Shown here one piece after another: positions 50,030 to 61,010 of a stretch of 64,000 nucleotides of DNA. The position numbers were made by a program, and so were the translations under genes. Within the stretch, counting starts at the first letter, position 1. Each line of letters begins with the position of its first letter. A model generated the notes under the pieces. That model had not been told where the DNA came from and made no database searches. It was given only the letters and a program-made list of their open reading frames with translations. The DNA comes from Opisthorchis felineus (lineage: Eukaryota; Platyhelminthes; Trematoda; Opisthorchiida; Opisthorchiidae). The stretch covers positions 1,066,421 to 1,130,420 of the forward strand of contig SJOL01007640.1 of NCBI GenBank assembly GCA_004794785.1, read 5' to 3'.

Positions 50030-50185
50030 ACAGCTCAGAGTTAACGGCGCGAAGCTATCGACCTGAAGGTCTATAGCTCGAACTCACACCCAGCCCTGTG
50101 ACTGATCTTGTCTTGGATCGAACATTTTGAGATTACTCAGCCCCCGTGCTTCCTTCGGCTTGCATGGCGGCTACTCATCTCAAGG
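50030..50185 (+). repeat. tRNA-headed SINE-like element
   Basis: An A-box-like CAGCTCAGAGTTAA and a B-box-like ATAGCTCGAACTC about 40 bases later are followed by a body ending GATTACTCAGCCCCCGTGC, TTCCTTCGGCTTGCATGGCG and GCTACTCATCTCAAGG. The body loosely matches that of the element at 52.7-52.9 kb. It is not a functional tRNA: no acceptor stem pairing was seen. Confidence 0.4.
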
Positions 50186-52708
50186 ATACGACCGCTGAAT
50201 GCCCAATTTTTGGCGAATCCATTTTGTGTGATAAAACTATCCAATAAACGACAAGTATATTCATAGGTACACTTTCATTGTCTGCTATTGCTTTCGACAA
50301 AAAATTCGGCTACATCCATCAAGGCACGCGTGCTAACGTATTGATCGCCTTTTAGACATCTTCCGGATGGAACGCCTCGCTCTTTAACCGGACGAGTTCT
50401 GCTTAATTACTTGGATCATTAATAATCCGTGCTGATGAACGTCATTTACTTTTGTTCATCCCAAGGCAACTCCCTCGATCCAAGTCGGAAGGGACGAAAG
50501 ATAACAAACACGGTTCACCCCTTTCCATTTTACCTTCATTTCTCTCTAGGTGTGAACACTCTCAAGTCGTTCTGATCATTCAGCTTATTGATCTCGTATG
50601 ATTCGGAATTTCCGACCTCTTCTTTAATACAGTCGAGACACTTTATGGCTTGTAGTTTTGAGGGTCCTTGGTGATTAGTGCTCGTTGAAGCCTTAGCTAG
50701 AACGGATGGGCAATCGTCAAAACTGTTGTTACTTCAAGATTTTCGACCAATAATTGCAACATTAGGACATATCGTCTAGGTATTATTTGACTTCACTGGT
50801 AAACAAACGAATTGAGGACTTACTCATGGCTTTCTTCCTATCACGTTGGCTTACGCAATTACTTACGCACTTAGTACAAATAACAGGATGGGAATGTTAC
50901 CCACTTTTTCCACTTTCGACTACATCGTATTCTGATCTGACCCTATCTTTGCTTGGACAGTATAATCAGAGGTTTCGAGCTTGATGCCAGTTTACTTTAG
51001 ACTGGGAGTCAGAGTAAAAATCGCATATTACGAAATTTAAAACATTTTGCTATCCAATTTCAGTGATTACTCAACCAAGGGACAGTGACAAATTAATTAT
51101 TGTCTTTGAGATTATTTGTCTTGAAAGAGATTTTAAGGAAAACCTCCGTTCAACCTCCTGGATGGTATATTCAATTTAATATATGCTCATTTTGATGGGA
51201 AGGAAACAGCACTGAAAGAACAACATTATTTGGCTTACGACCTTATGTATTCATCCAGTGAATTTCAGGCTTCAATTTTCCATTCACAAATAACTTCAGT
51301 CGCATCAACCTCTAGCTACGGTTGCCCTGTACCAGAAAAAAGCACTCGAGGCACCCACGTAATACACTCTATTCTGAGAGGAAGTGTACCATTCTAGTGA
51401 CTCCTACTAGACTTGACGGAGAGGTCTCTTCTTGGGAACAACTCCTCATGGGGGATTATCTAAGAGAAGGACATGTGTGCTTCGTTTTCGGATGTTTTAT
51501 GAGGGCTTCTCCTGCGAAAGTTCTCTCTTTCTATGGATATTTCACTCTGTGAATGGAGCTAGTCCACCCTTAAGGGCTGGGAAACATTCAGTTGGAGTCA
51601 CCAGTACAGTGCATCTACCAAATCTCTGAGGAGGTCCTAACCCGTCACCCGTTGATGGTTGAATACTGTACCACTCACTCACGAGTGGTCATTCTGCAGT
51701 ATGATCAGTCTGCACTTAGGATATAGCGTCACCACCTTCAGTCACCCAGTTCACGTCGTGTGATTCGGCGTTTACTGGCTCCTCGAGTGACGACCCCCTG
51801 GATGAAAGCCAGTGGGAAATGTGGGATTTTTTACTTTTCCTTGGAACAAAGCTTCGACCTTGTACGTAGTGCAGACATGTAAGCCAGATGAGCACCAATT
51901 ATTGCTTCGTACAGAGGTGAAATAGCTCTAAAGCAGTATCTGGATTTTCGGCAGGATGAAGGACCTGCTGAAACTAAATTCTCTCCATTTCATCTTTGTT
52001 TCTATGATCGATTAAACGACCATTGATTCTTAGAAGGCTTACATCTTTCATTTGTACAAGCATGATGCAAGACCCTGCTAGCAGATACCTGAAGTCCGTT
52101 AAGGCGTCTCCGGCAGAAACCTGATTACTCACACTTTGCATTACTTGGCCATGTTTTGTTCTGTAATCTGCTGGTCGTCGACAGTTGGCAAAAATTAGAA
52201 AGCTAATTGACGTCTCAATACAGTAAGTAGGCTGATATGATAGTGCACACTTTGTTCCAGTCATTGTTATCAGTTCAAAGCGGAATTAGTCACACTGACT
52301 AGTGACAATAAACCCAACAGTATGTGACTATTCTAAGTGATGTTGTCAGAACATGCAAAGCGTTTTGTGCAGTTAAGTCTGCTACATTTGTTTTTTCTAC
52401 CAGGGGGTGACCGTTATGGAATATGGTAGATAAAAATATGTAAATACGCTATGCAAGAACGACAGCACATTGTGATGACACCACACTGCTGAAAAGAACA
52501 TGGCTCCCGCAAACGTAATCATTGTTATGCAGTGGTTTCACGCACCTACTATTCGCTCACCGGTACCCTGATATTATGACAAACGCGCCTGATCAGTTAG
52601 TAGTATTCACGCCAGCTCCAAAAGTGTGTTTTTCTATGCCGATCGTTCAACCGATTGCTCTTGTACTTGATGATGATCGTTACTTAATGTTGAGGATCAC
52701 CTTGGACT

Positions 52709-52935
52709 CCACATGACCCAGTGGTTAGGATGCTGGAACTAACTAACCGGAGGGTCGTGGTTCGAACCCAACCTCTCCATCTCGATTGCTCCTGTCCAGG
52801 CTCGGATAACCTGGCAGTATCCCAGCCCTCGTTCCTCCTTCAGGTGATATGGCAGCTATGCACCAAAAGGCCGAACGATATTTACCACCATTGTTGTCAT
52901 TACTATCATCATCACCGTTATAGCATTGCCTTGCT
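52709..52935 (+). repeat. tRNA-headed SINE-like element with trinucleotide tail
   Basis: CCAGTGGTTAGGATGCTGG (A-box-like) and GTGGTTCGAACCC (B-box, 52757-52769) have tRNA spacing. They are followed by a non-tRNA body (GCTCGGATAACCTGGCAGTA, TCCCAGCCCTCGTTCCTCCT, ATGGCAGCTATGCAC) and an ACC/ATC-rich tail up to about 52935. A tRNA-like head, unrelated body and simple-repeat tail is the usual layout of a SINE. Confidence 0.55.
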
Positions 52936-53630
52936 ACTTAAAGGTCTGTTTTCTACCGTCGTGGTAGAAGAACATGGGACAACTCATTGCTCCATGTGTT
53001 GTCCCATGTAGAGACGTGAAACTGCTTACGCCCAAAATCGACTCACTACACTTTCGACAAAATACACAAGCTACCCTGAACCAGCCAATAGTTCAAAGAA
53101 TTTTTCAGGAATACAGAATTACATGACAACCCAGCTCGGTTATTTTCCCCGAATGACAATATTTCCGTGCTTCCGTAGTCTTGGTAGCGCTCATGAGTCA
53201 CTGACAGTCGACGCCTAAATGGACTTCATTCTTCATTTATTGAGTATCAATGGTCGTGGTAAGTCTTCCGTTTCAATTAAATAGGACTCTGGGCAGTACA
53301 ATGTATCATGCACCCTATTATTCATATTGGTTACGGCTACCGGTGCAACAGAACCGTGGGAAGCACTCCATGGCGGCAACGGTTTGTTGTTCCACGAATT
53401 CGTCCTCTGTCAAAATCCACTCACATTGACTTCTAACTAGGATGCGTACTATCTACACGAGCAGCACAAACGCCAACGCCACGCTTCTGATCAGGCTTAC
53501 TCTTGTGCGAATGACAGCGGTTCGTGTGATTTATACTTTGGATTCCATCTACGGATAGTAACAGTTGAGACAAACGTTGTTCGAATTGGTCATTATTAAT
53601 CCGTCCACGGTGTGCCACATGAGAATAGGT

Positions 53631-53647
53631 GATGATGATGATGATGA
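53631..53647 (+). repeat. GAT trinucleotide microsatellite
   Basis: A run of GAT units followed by GGTGGAGGTAACGG. The complementary ATC-rich tail of the SINE-like element at 52.9 kb suggests it may be the tail of a reversed, decayed copy, but its head was not found. Confidence 0.75.
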
Positions 53648-54347
53648 GGTGGAGGTAACGGTAGTGGTGAACAGCAGCTCTGATTCCGTCCAACCAATAG
53701 ACCCACATATTCCCCCCGTTTCCACTTTCACCCCGTTGGAATTAACAGAGCTACGCGTTGTTGTTCCCTTGACAGGGTGCGTTAGACAGGCCCTATATCT
53801 ATCCTGGAAGGTCATTTATTTTCTGGGCGCCTGGTACCTCATCGGCAGGCTGGTCGGCCGGCAACCAGTTCTTCTGCAGACTGACGCGGCGGTGATTGTT
53901 TCACTGCTTCTCATGCTGGAAAGCGGAAGCTGTTTTGAACACTAAGAAAATAGTTGAGGCATTGTTTACCAAAATAGCTTAGGAAATCACCACTCACACA
54001 ATTTCAATACAACATTTATCTCTTTAATCTGGTCATAAATCTACAGTACGGAGATGTTTGACGAGGATCATTGGAATATAACTTGATCACTGCTTGTAGT
54101 GGGTTTTATCTCAGTAGCGTTATGAGAGCATCAATCCCGGAAATGATCCTTCAACCTCCGGCAATAGCTAAGCATTTTCACTGCGTAGGCAACAAGCCTG
54201 TGGTCGAAAGGCTAGGATCAAAGCTTTAATCCGCGGCAGAAAAATAGAACATTGGTTAAATGAACTCAAACAAACCATCTTTATACAGGAGGGCTCGACA
54301 TCACGGTCAACAACAGCGGCGTCAGCACATTTTTAAAACCTACTCAC

Positions 54348-54990
54348 CTTCAGTAGTTTGATCCTTCTTCAAAATCCGTTCTGTCGATCGACTCTGCGAT
54401 GAATTTCCCATTTCAGGGATAAGTGGAGGAGACATTGGTATGTTTGTTTGGGAATCATACCACTCCCTAGTGGCGTTCAGCCTCTCTGCACATTCAAGCG
54501 GGGTTGATGTTTCAAGAACGGGCAAACGTGACAGACTAGCCTTCTCTTGGCCTATCTGCATGCCTGTTGCTGTGGCGGTAAAGTAGTTGAGTATCGACGG
54601 GATTGGAAGCAGGTGCACAAATGCCAAGTGTTTGATCAGTTCTTCCCTGTTCCCTTGTCCGATAGACTGGTTGCAAATCGGGCATACGGAATCATGGCCT
54701 AGCGACGAAAGCGTTGCACTAGCATCGGCATTAAACAGAAAATCTTTTGACATCTGCTTGCCCAAAGCGTTGAAACGGCTTATGAAATCTTTGAATGAGT
54801 TCATGTAGGTATCGTTACTCAGAGCCTCATTCTGAGGACCGGATGTTTGTGTGGTGCATAGCTTTTCCTTTATTGGACTGATACTGGCTTTGGGCTTAAT
54901 TGTTTTCAGCTGTCTTTCTCGGTGGTTTGATGCACAACTCGACTGTCTGTGGTTAGACCTGAATGGTTCGATGGTCTCTTCAATAAGGCA
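54348..54990 (-). CDS. Internal exon A: C2H2 zinc-finger protein, finger 1
   Basis: This is the most upstream coding exon recognised of a minus-strand nuclear protein gene, about 214 codons. Seen: a good acceptor (pyrimidine tract TCTCCTCTTACAG before TGC at 54990), a continuous frame, and a GTGAGT donor directly after 54348, leaving phase 1. One C2H2 zinc finger lies at exon residues 103-126: Cys103, Cys106, His121, His126, spacing C-x2-C-x14-H-x4-H, slightly longer than the classical x12. Before it is a basic, Lys/Arg-rich stretch and a short helix-like segment rich in Phe; after it is a Ser/Pro-rich tail. The frame stays open upstream of the acceptor to an ATG at 55068, so an alternative start there is possible, but the splice site looks strong. 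The role as a DNA- or protein-binding finger of a transcriptional regulator is inferred from the motif. The family was not recognised by name, and upstream exons were not found in 55.0-63.5 kb. Confidence 0.72.
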
Positions 54991-55392
54991 CTGTAAGAGG
55001 AGAAAAGAAGTAACTCTGATAGGCGATGTGGCTCTCCAAGACATATGGTCGGCAAGATCGTGAAACATACGGTCAAGATTCAGTCCAAGAGGTTAAAGGT
55101 ACCCGCCGTAAATATATCCCAAAGTTTGGGCTAGAGACAGACGATAACTCCTCATCACAGGACAAGGCTAATTTATTTGGGGATAACAGAAAATAACACC
55201 CGTTTTCGCCTCCCACAGATAGAAGGATTGTTACAGTCATAATAGGCAAGACAGTAAAACGAATATTGTCGCTACCAATGGATTGATAGCACGCCTTTGT
55301 TGCAAAATATACACATAAAACCGGGTGGTCTAGGCTGAAGTATCTACTAGTGGAAAAAGACCACCCATAACTATGAACCTACACTTGCACAT

Positions 55393-55462
55393 GCTAACCA
55401 GCTCAGTGGTTAGACTCACAACCAGCCCACTCTTTATATGGTTGCAGTCCCCCCCCCCCCGC
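55393..55462 (+). repeat. tRNA-like head with C12 homopolymer
   Basis: CCAGCTCAGTGGTTAGACTC is an A-box-like tRNA start; ATGGTTGCAGTCC stands where a B-box would be but is degenerate. It is followed at once by 12 consecutive C (55449-55460). Probably a decayed SINE head; not a functional tRNA. Confidence 0.4.
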
Positions 55463-57038
55463 ATACACACATACACTAACATATGTTTTCGCTGGGAAAA
55501 TGGCATTCGGTTTGCTGTGGAATCTTGGCCGTGATTAGGACTATTTGTTGTGTAGGATATGTTCTAATTAATCAATCAGCGCTCCAACGGTGGCGTGCTT
55601 TTTTTCTTGTGCTAACTCATAGGGTGGGGTTGTATGCTGAGTATCGCGTCAGTATCTGGGTTAGATCGAATAGCAAAGTAGACGGAATATGTGGTATTTT
55701 ATTTGTAACTAGTAGTGGGTTTCACTTTAAATTCTTTTATTCTGATAAAGTTGACCGATTGTTTTTTAGTACACATGTGGTACACAAGTACATGTTCGAA
55801 GAAGTAACGCTCTAAAACTGATGCTACCAGATGAGGGTCGGTAATAGATGGGCTGAACTGAAACGCTGTCGCACTAGCGTGCACATCTGGAATCAGCCGG
55901 ACAAGGCTTTGCCTGTGGTGGGTCGTCCCTTGAACCCTTGCCGAAGTACACTTAGGTACAAGAAGAGATGTACTATGGCTAACGAAATATTTTGTATTCA
56001 TATGGAAACCCATATGTTATTCGTCCGTGATGCCCCAGATCTATGGCTCTCAATACCATATAATGCCATGTCCACATGTGAACAGCATCAAGCCTTCTTG
56101 GATCAGTTTTAGTCTCTTTTTAGTTTTACACACTGGTGTGTGTCACAAGCCCTTCTGTCCCCCTATTTCCCTAAATTCAAACTGATCCCTGTAGGTATTA
56201 GTTCCAGACTTGATTCATTATTTAGTGAAGACTGACGCCCAGAACGACCATTTTTCACCAGCTTTGCAATACAAGTCACATTTGCACTGCCGTAGTGGAG
56301 GTTTGTTTAAATTTCTATTAATCCGCTGTTACGCAACTAAGTGTGGAACAAAATGATTGCAATTAGTCCAGATTGTGAAGCTTCGAATAAGGATTTCACC
56401 CAACCAAGTTTGAAATCAGAGAAGCACTGGATAGCCAATTTATCCCTGTTGGGGACAATTGTCACTATGCCCCTCAGTAAACCACTTGTTAGATTCACAC
56501 CCCAACCCTCGAGTTACTATGTGCCACTCAGCCGCGAGTGACCCAGCACCGGCATGATTATGTTGGACGAACAGAACTTGTCCGTCCATGAGGTAGTGAA
56601 TATCACATCAACTCAAGAAAGCTACTTGACGGATGGTAACGTTACATCTTGTCTAGGTGTGAGATAACCAAACCGCATATTAGTCAGCTGCAAGAGAATA
56701 ATAGTGTCCGGTTGTAATCGTTCTAAACATTCGTGAGATGTGTACAAAATATCCTTCTGAAGAAGTTTGAAACAGTAGCAAATTGCCGTCCGGTTTTTCA
56801 GAAGAATCAAAAGATTCTGTCATGACAAGCTCTTTTGTAACTTTCTCTCTATGCATCAGTCCTATCTTCAAAGCTATTGGTAATGAACTAGGTTAGGTTG
56901 CAGAACACTTCGCCAAGGCTATCCTTTCATTGTCCACTTCCTACACGCAAATATGACTGATCTTAACACATTAAATCATGTAGATTCTGCAGTTCATTGC
57001 CTACTCTCTGCATTTTTCATGGCGTGCCGACTGTATCT

Positions 57039-57120
57039 ACGTATCCATCCATCTATCCATTTAGCTAGCTAACTAGCTAGCTGGCTAGCTATCTAGCTGT
57101 GTGTCTAACCAGCTACCTAT
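57039..57120 (+). repeat. TATC/TAGC tetranucleotide simple repeat
   Basis: ATCCATCCATCTATCC changes into TAGCTAGCTAACTAGC and related units for about 80 bases. AGCT units make it locally self-complementary. Confidence 0.8.
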
Positions 57121-60100
57121 TACTGGAGGTCTTCTATCTCCGGTATCTGTAAATGTGGTCTACCCACGTTGCAATAGTATTTTTGTCTCTTAGAATGACT
57201 CATTCATGTGTGACGTGACACTGGGAAAGATAAGTGATGTGCTGCACTCAGTAAAGCCTATTTGTTAACAAAGATATTTTTAATGTTTCTCCTATAAGAC
57301 CCCAGTGGATAGAAACCCACGACAACATCCGTTCAGCCGTTGGTTATGACAGGAAATTAGGTCAGCAATGAAAAGTCTACCCTGCTGTACATCTATGCGT
57401 CTCCTGTATGGTGAGTACACGATAGGAACCATCCGTACAGACCAAAATAATAGACCCCCCAGAGATAAATTGCTTCCCCTACTGCAAATCTTATGTTGTC
57501 CTGGAATGGCTGGACTCTGTTCTGGGCAACCATGATCGTTCTAATGTTCCTGTAGAACAATCTGATCGTGCTCCGTAACACTTACAATCCATGTGGCATT
57601 GAAAAACGATACAAAATCTTTCAGCTTTCGCACCATTTCAGTTCAAAGCTATTCCACAGCCCACAGGAAGAAGTACTTAGACTAGATGTATCTCTGAGTT
57701 ACCTGAGTCCACAATGAAGTCACTGAAGGTTAAGTTGAGACCACGTACCTGCAGACCAGTACCCGGTCATCTCAGGCTTTTCTGGTACCTGGCGCCTGCA
57801 CACCACACCTAGCTGGTATGATCTAACTTCGACCTATACCGCGATTGTAGTTACTCAGTCCAGTCCATTTTCAAGCTAGAACTGGCTGATGTTCCTTCAG
57901 CCTGGTGTATGCCAGATAAAGTACAACAAGTCAGTTTCCTTGTTGTTAAGGTAACGGCAGTAATCTGAACAAACTTGAAGCTATATTTTAAATATAATGA
58001 TTTTTAGCCAAACTCTGCTAGTTTTAGGGGGCGAGTTGGCTTGTTCTAATCTGTTCTAATCGGGCTGCATTCAATAAGAATTGCTCAGTTTGTTAGGTAG
58101 GTTCCTTAGGTGACGTGGACAGAATACTCCGTTATTTTTCTGAGACGTAGCCATATGGGGTTTCAAACTCAGGAACTTAAAGACATCGCAAATAATCCAA
58201 GCAAACCAGGGGAACAAAAGATTTTAAGGATTAATGGTTAACAAGTGAGTTTCCGGCACAATCATTAAAAAACGGACTGAAAGCTACTATCAGCGGTCAA
58301 GAAACAAAGTTCTGTAAACACTATCCAGAACTGCCTTTTAACACAATTTGGCAGTAAAGTAGGAATCCGAAAATTTCATGCAGAGGAGCAAATTTATCCC
58401 AGTTTGAGTATCGCTTGTTCCCCGCCATCCATAGGAGCAGTTACTTCTTGGGAGGGAAATAATTTACTAACATGTCTCTTCGGGGTTTCCTTCCAGAAGA
58501 GATTTTTGAAAAAGCGTCCTTTAGCCACGACCTAATAAATTGTCTCTCCAAAGAGGGGTCATTTCCAAGGAGGGCTAGATACCTCGAACAGTGCCATTCA
58601 CTAGGCGCTCAGGTCAGGTGGTCCTTACAGATCACCCATGCGCCTTAAAAACAAAACCATAATTAACACGTTTTGGTGTGTTCAGCAGTGGACCCTGTTG
58701 ACCGAAAAGTTACACAACCGTTCACCCTAACCGCAGCGGTCTGGAATATGCAGGCGAAAATACACTATCTGACCCATATTCCATTTAAATACGATGTACA
58801 TGAGGAACTTGCTCAGTAAAACATTGCCTCCGAAGGTGGGCAACACAAAATAGAGACCAGATAACCTTTCCATCTGCTAGCTAATCATGGAACATAACGG
58901 GACAACAAAATTGGGTCAAATTGCGGCGTCGTGTCTTTTTTTAACAATACCAGATTCAAAGGTGGGACATCTTTAATTTTTCAAACGAGATGACCCAACT
59001 TTGGTGCCTATAGTTTACTAACTCTGCCGCGAAGTATGTGAAATGGAAAACAGGTTCATCGATCCCACAGCTCTACTAATTTTTAGAACTGGATGAGTGG
59101 CGGGGCAGTTCATGTAGATCGTTGGGGGTGTCAGTTACTAGCAGATTAGCACACTTAGCACACTTGGCACGCGCAAACCCCTCTAACAATCAAGAGAAGG
59201 GTAAAAAGTAGCTGAAACTTTTAAATTGTTTGAAACAGTGCAACACATTTTGGTATTCATATCTTGTGGAATGAAAGTGTTGTCAAAAGCTTTGTTGATA
59301 AGCGCGGTCTTCCACAAATAGATTTCGTCGATGTCTTCATATGGCATTTTATTCATCATTAGTTAACTTTTCACATGTGACCAAGCCAGGGACTCTCATC
59401 ACTTCACTTATCACACACACACTATCCTCACCATGACTCCATGCTTTAACCCAGTCTAACATATGCTTGTGTTCGCTCGACAAGTGAAACTGATATCAAT
59501 CAATACAAAACAACAGGCCGTAACGACAGTTGATTCACCCCATTTTTTAAATCCAGCAAGTACACGACAACTACGACTCTTACTCCGGAGCATAAGTTGA
59601 GTGAGGCACATCGTAGACGTCAGATTCATGTGCGAACATGTCATCGTTGAGCCGTCGGTATTATCGATGCGATTAGTAACCCAGCCTCGTTGTAGCTCAT
59701 CACGCAAACACAGAAAACAACTGGTGGTCAAACGGATGCTTCACTATCATCCGAGTGCAAGCAAATCATCTTAGCAATGGGGCCAACAACGATTTGGTGT
59801 GCATGGTCAAACAGTCGCATCAGAGTGAGGTAGCGCATTGTTGCTGGGCTGGTATTGTAGTGATAACTGCGATAACTAATACCAAATACCAAACGCAGGG
59901 TTTACCAGCCCCATCACTCTCAAGTAACTTAGAGTTCAAGTGTGATTACTCTACAAAGTACTGAGAGCTGGGTTTGCGTATTCAACTGGCCATACGAAAG
60001 TCCTGTGTGAAATTTGTGGACCAATGTTTTTCTGTACGTCCTCATCTTTTACATGGTGAGTAATGTTTTTTTATTTGACTGGGGCACCAATCCTGCTAAC

Positions 60101-60376
60101 TATGAATCATAATGTGGGAGAATAACACAGTCAATGTATCGGGGGAAATAAACACTTTCTGTCGTCATTTGCCGAAAAGTGTGACAAAATGGGGAATCGA
60201 TGTAAAACAAATGATATACTTTTTCAACGAATGACTCAATAAAAAACCATTCGTGCTCTGATTAACTGCAGCTCCGCATTCGGATCCTGTTAGTTCAGAC
60301 GGAGTGTATTCGGCTGCAAATAAGTCAAATAAATACACGTTTTATAAAATGCCTTTCGAAAAACAATAGTAAATCC

Positions 60377-61010
60377 TAAAGGAAACTACGCACAAGGTTG
60401 CCGAAAACTCTTCGACAGCCCACGACCGGCTTCACCCTTCTTGGGGTTCATCAGGTAGGCGCAGTCCCAGAGTATCCGTCAACCTTATGTTCTACTTGAA
60501 CCCAAAATGGACAGATTTGGACAAATGTACTCATTTGCTTATCAATTTGGTTTTTACGGGAGACTCAAATAAATCTCTCATTTATGATATTCTTCAGCAA
60601 ACTTGTGATAGTTTCCTTTATAAAAATGTACTGCGATATTTCGAATGCCGTGCCAACTGAAACATGAGGCGTCCTTTGTGTAGCACATTCAGCTGAAGAA
60701 TATCATAAACGAGAGATTCATTTGAGTTTCCGGTGAAAACCAAACGGATTTGCAAATTAGTGTATTTTTCGAAATAGTACATCCTCTTTGAATAATGCAG
60801 TTTTGCGATTTTGGTTTTAACGAGAAACTCAACTGAGCCACAGGTGTCGCTGTCGTTTATTGTGATAGTCTTCAACTGAATATGCTGCACAAAGGCTGTC
60901 TGGCGTTCCAGTTGGTACGATATTCGAGGTGTCGCAGTATATTTTCTTGGGAAGACACTACTCATAAGGTTGCTATCGAAGAGTTTTCAGCAACCCTGTG
61001 AGTAGTGTGT
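60377..61010 (+). repeat. Composite R2-R1 block with inverted R1 copy and terminal hairpin
   Basis: Order: R2 at 60395-60502; R1 left half forward at 60525-60600; a reverse R1 copy at 60605-60766; then a forward R1 copy at 60800-61010. The last copy ends in a stem with arms 60955-60974 (ACACTACTCATAAGGTTGCT) and 60989-61008 (AGCAACCCTGTGAGTAGTGT), complementary at 18 of 20 positions around a 14-base loop. The minus-strand open frame 60618-60965 lies inside the block and is repeat-derived. Confidence 0.75.

Larger units (their letters stand above)
49756..54347 (-). other. Intron between exons A and B (4592 bp)
   Basis: It is bounded by GTGAGT after exon A and TTTTCAAG before exon B, phase 1. 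It holds two tRNA-headed repeat elements (50.0-50.2 and 52.7-52.9 kb) and a GAT microsatellite at 53.63 kb. No other exon was recognised; the 126-codon plus-strand frame at 53565-53945 spans the GAT run and has no family likeness. Confidence 0.65.

Noticed and set aside
52709..52790. Possible functional tRNA gene (good A- and B-box-like stretches)
   Set aside because: No convincing acceptor or anticodon stem pairing, and the sequence runs on into a SINE-like body and simple-repeat tail.
53565..53945. 126-codon plus-strand frame with an Asp-rich run and hydrophobic segment
   Set aside because: The Asp run is just the GAT microsatellite, the rest matches nothing, and it lies antisense within the A-B intron.
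59456..59731. Cys-containing 91-codon minus-strand frame considered as an upstream exon of the zinc-finger gene
   Set aside because: The Cys/His spacing does not make a C2H2 or other known finger, and no convincing phase-0 donor to join exon A was identified.
60618..60965. 115-codon minus-strand frame that shares a peptide with the frame at 21794-22066
   Set aside because: Both lie inside R1 repeat copies of opposite surroundings; the shared peptide is translation of the repeat.
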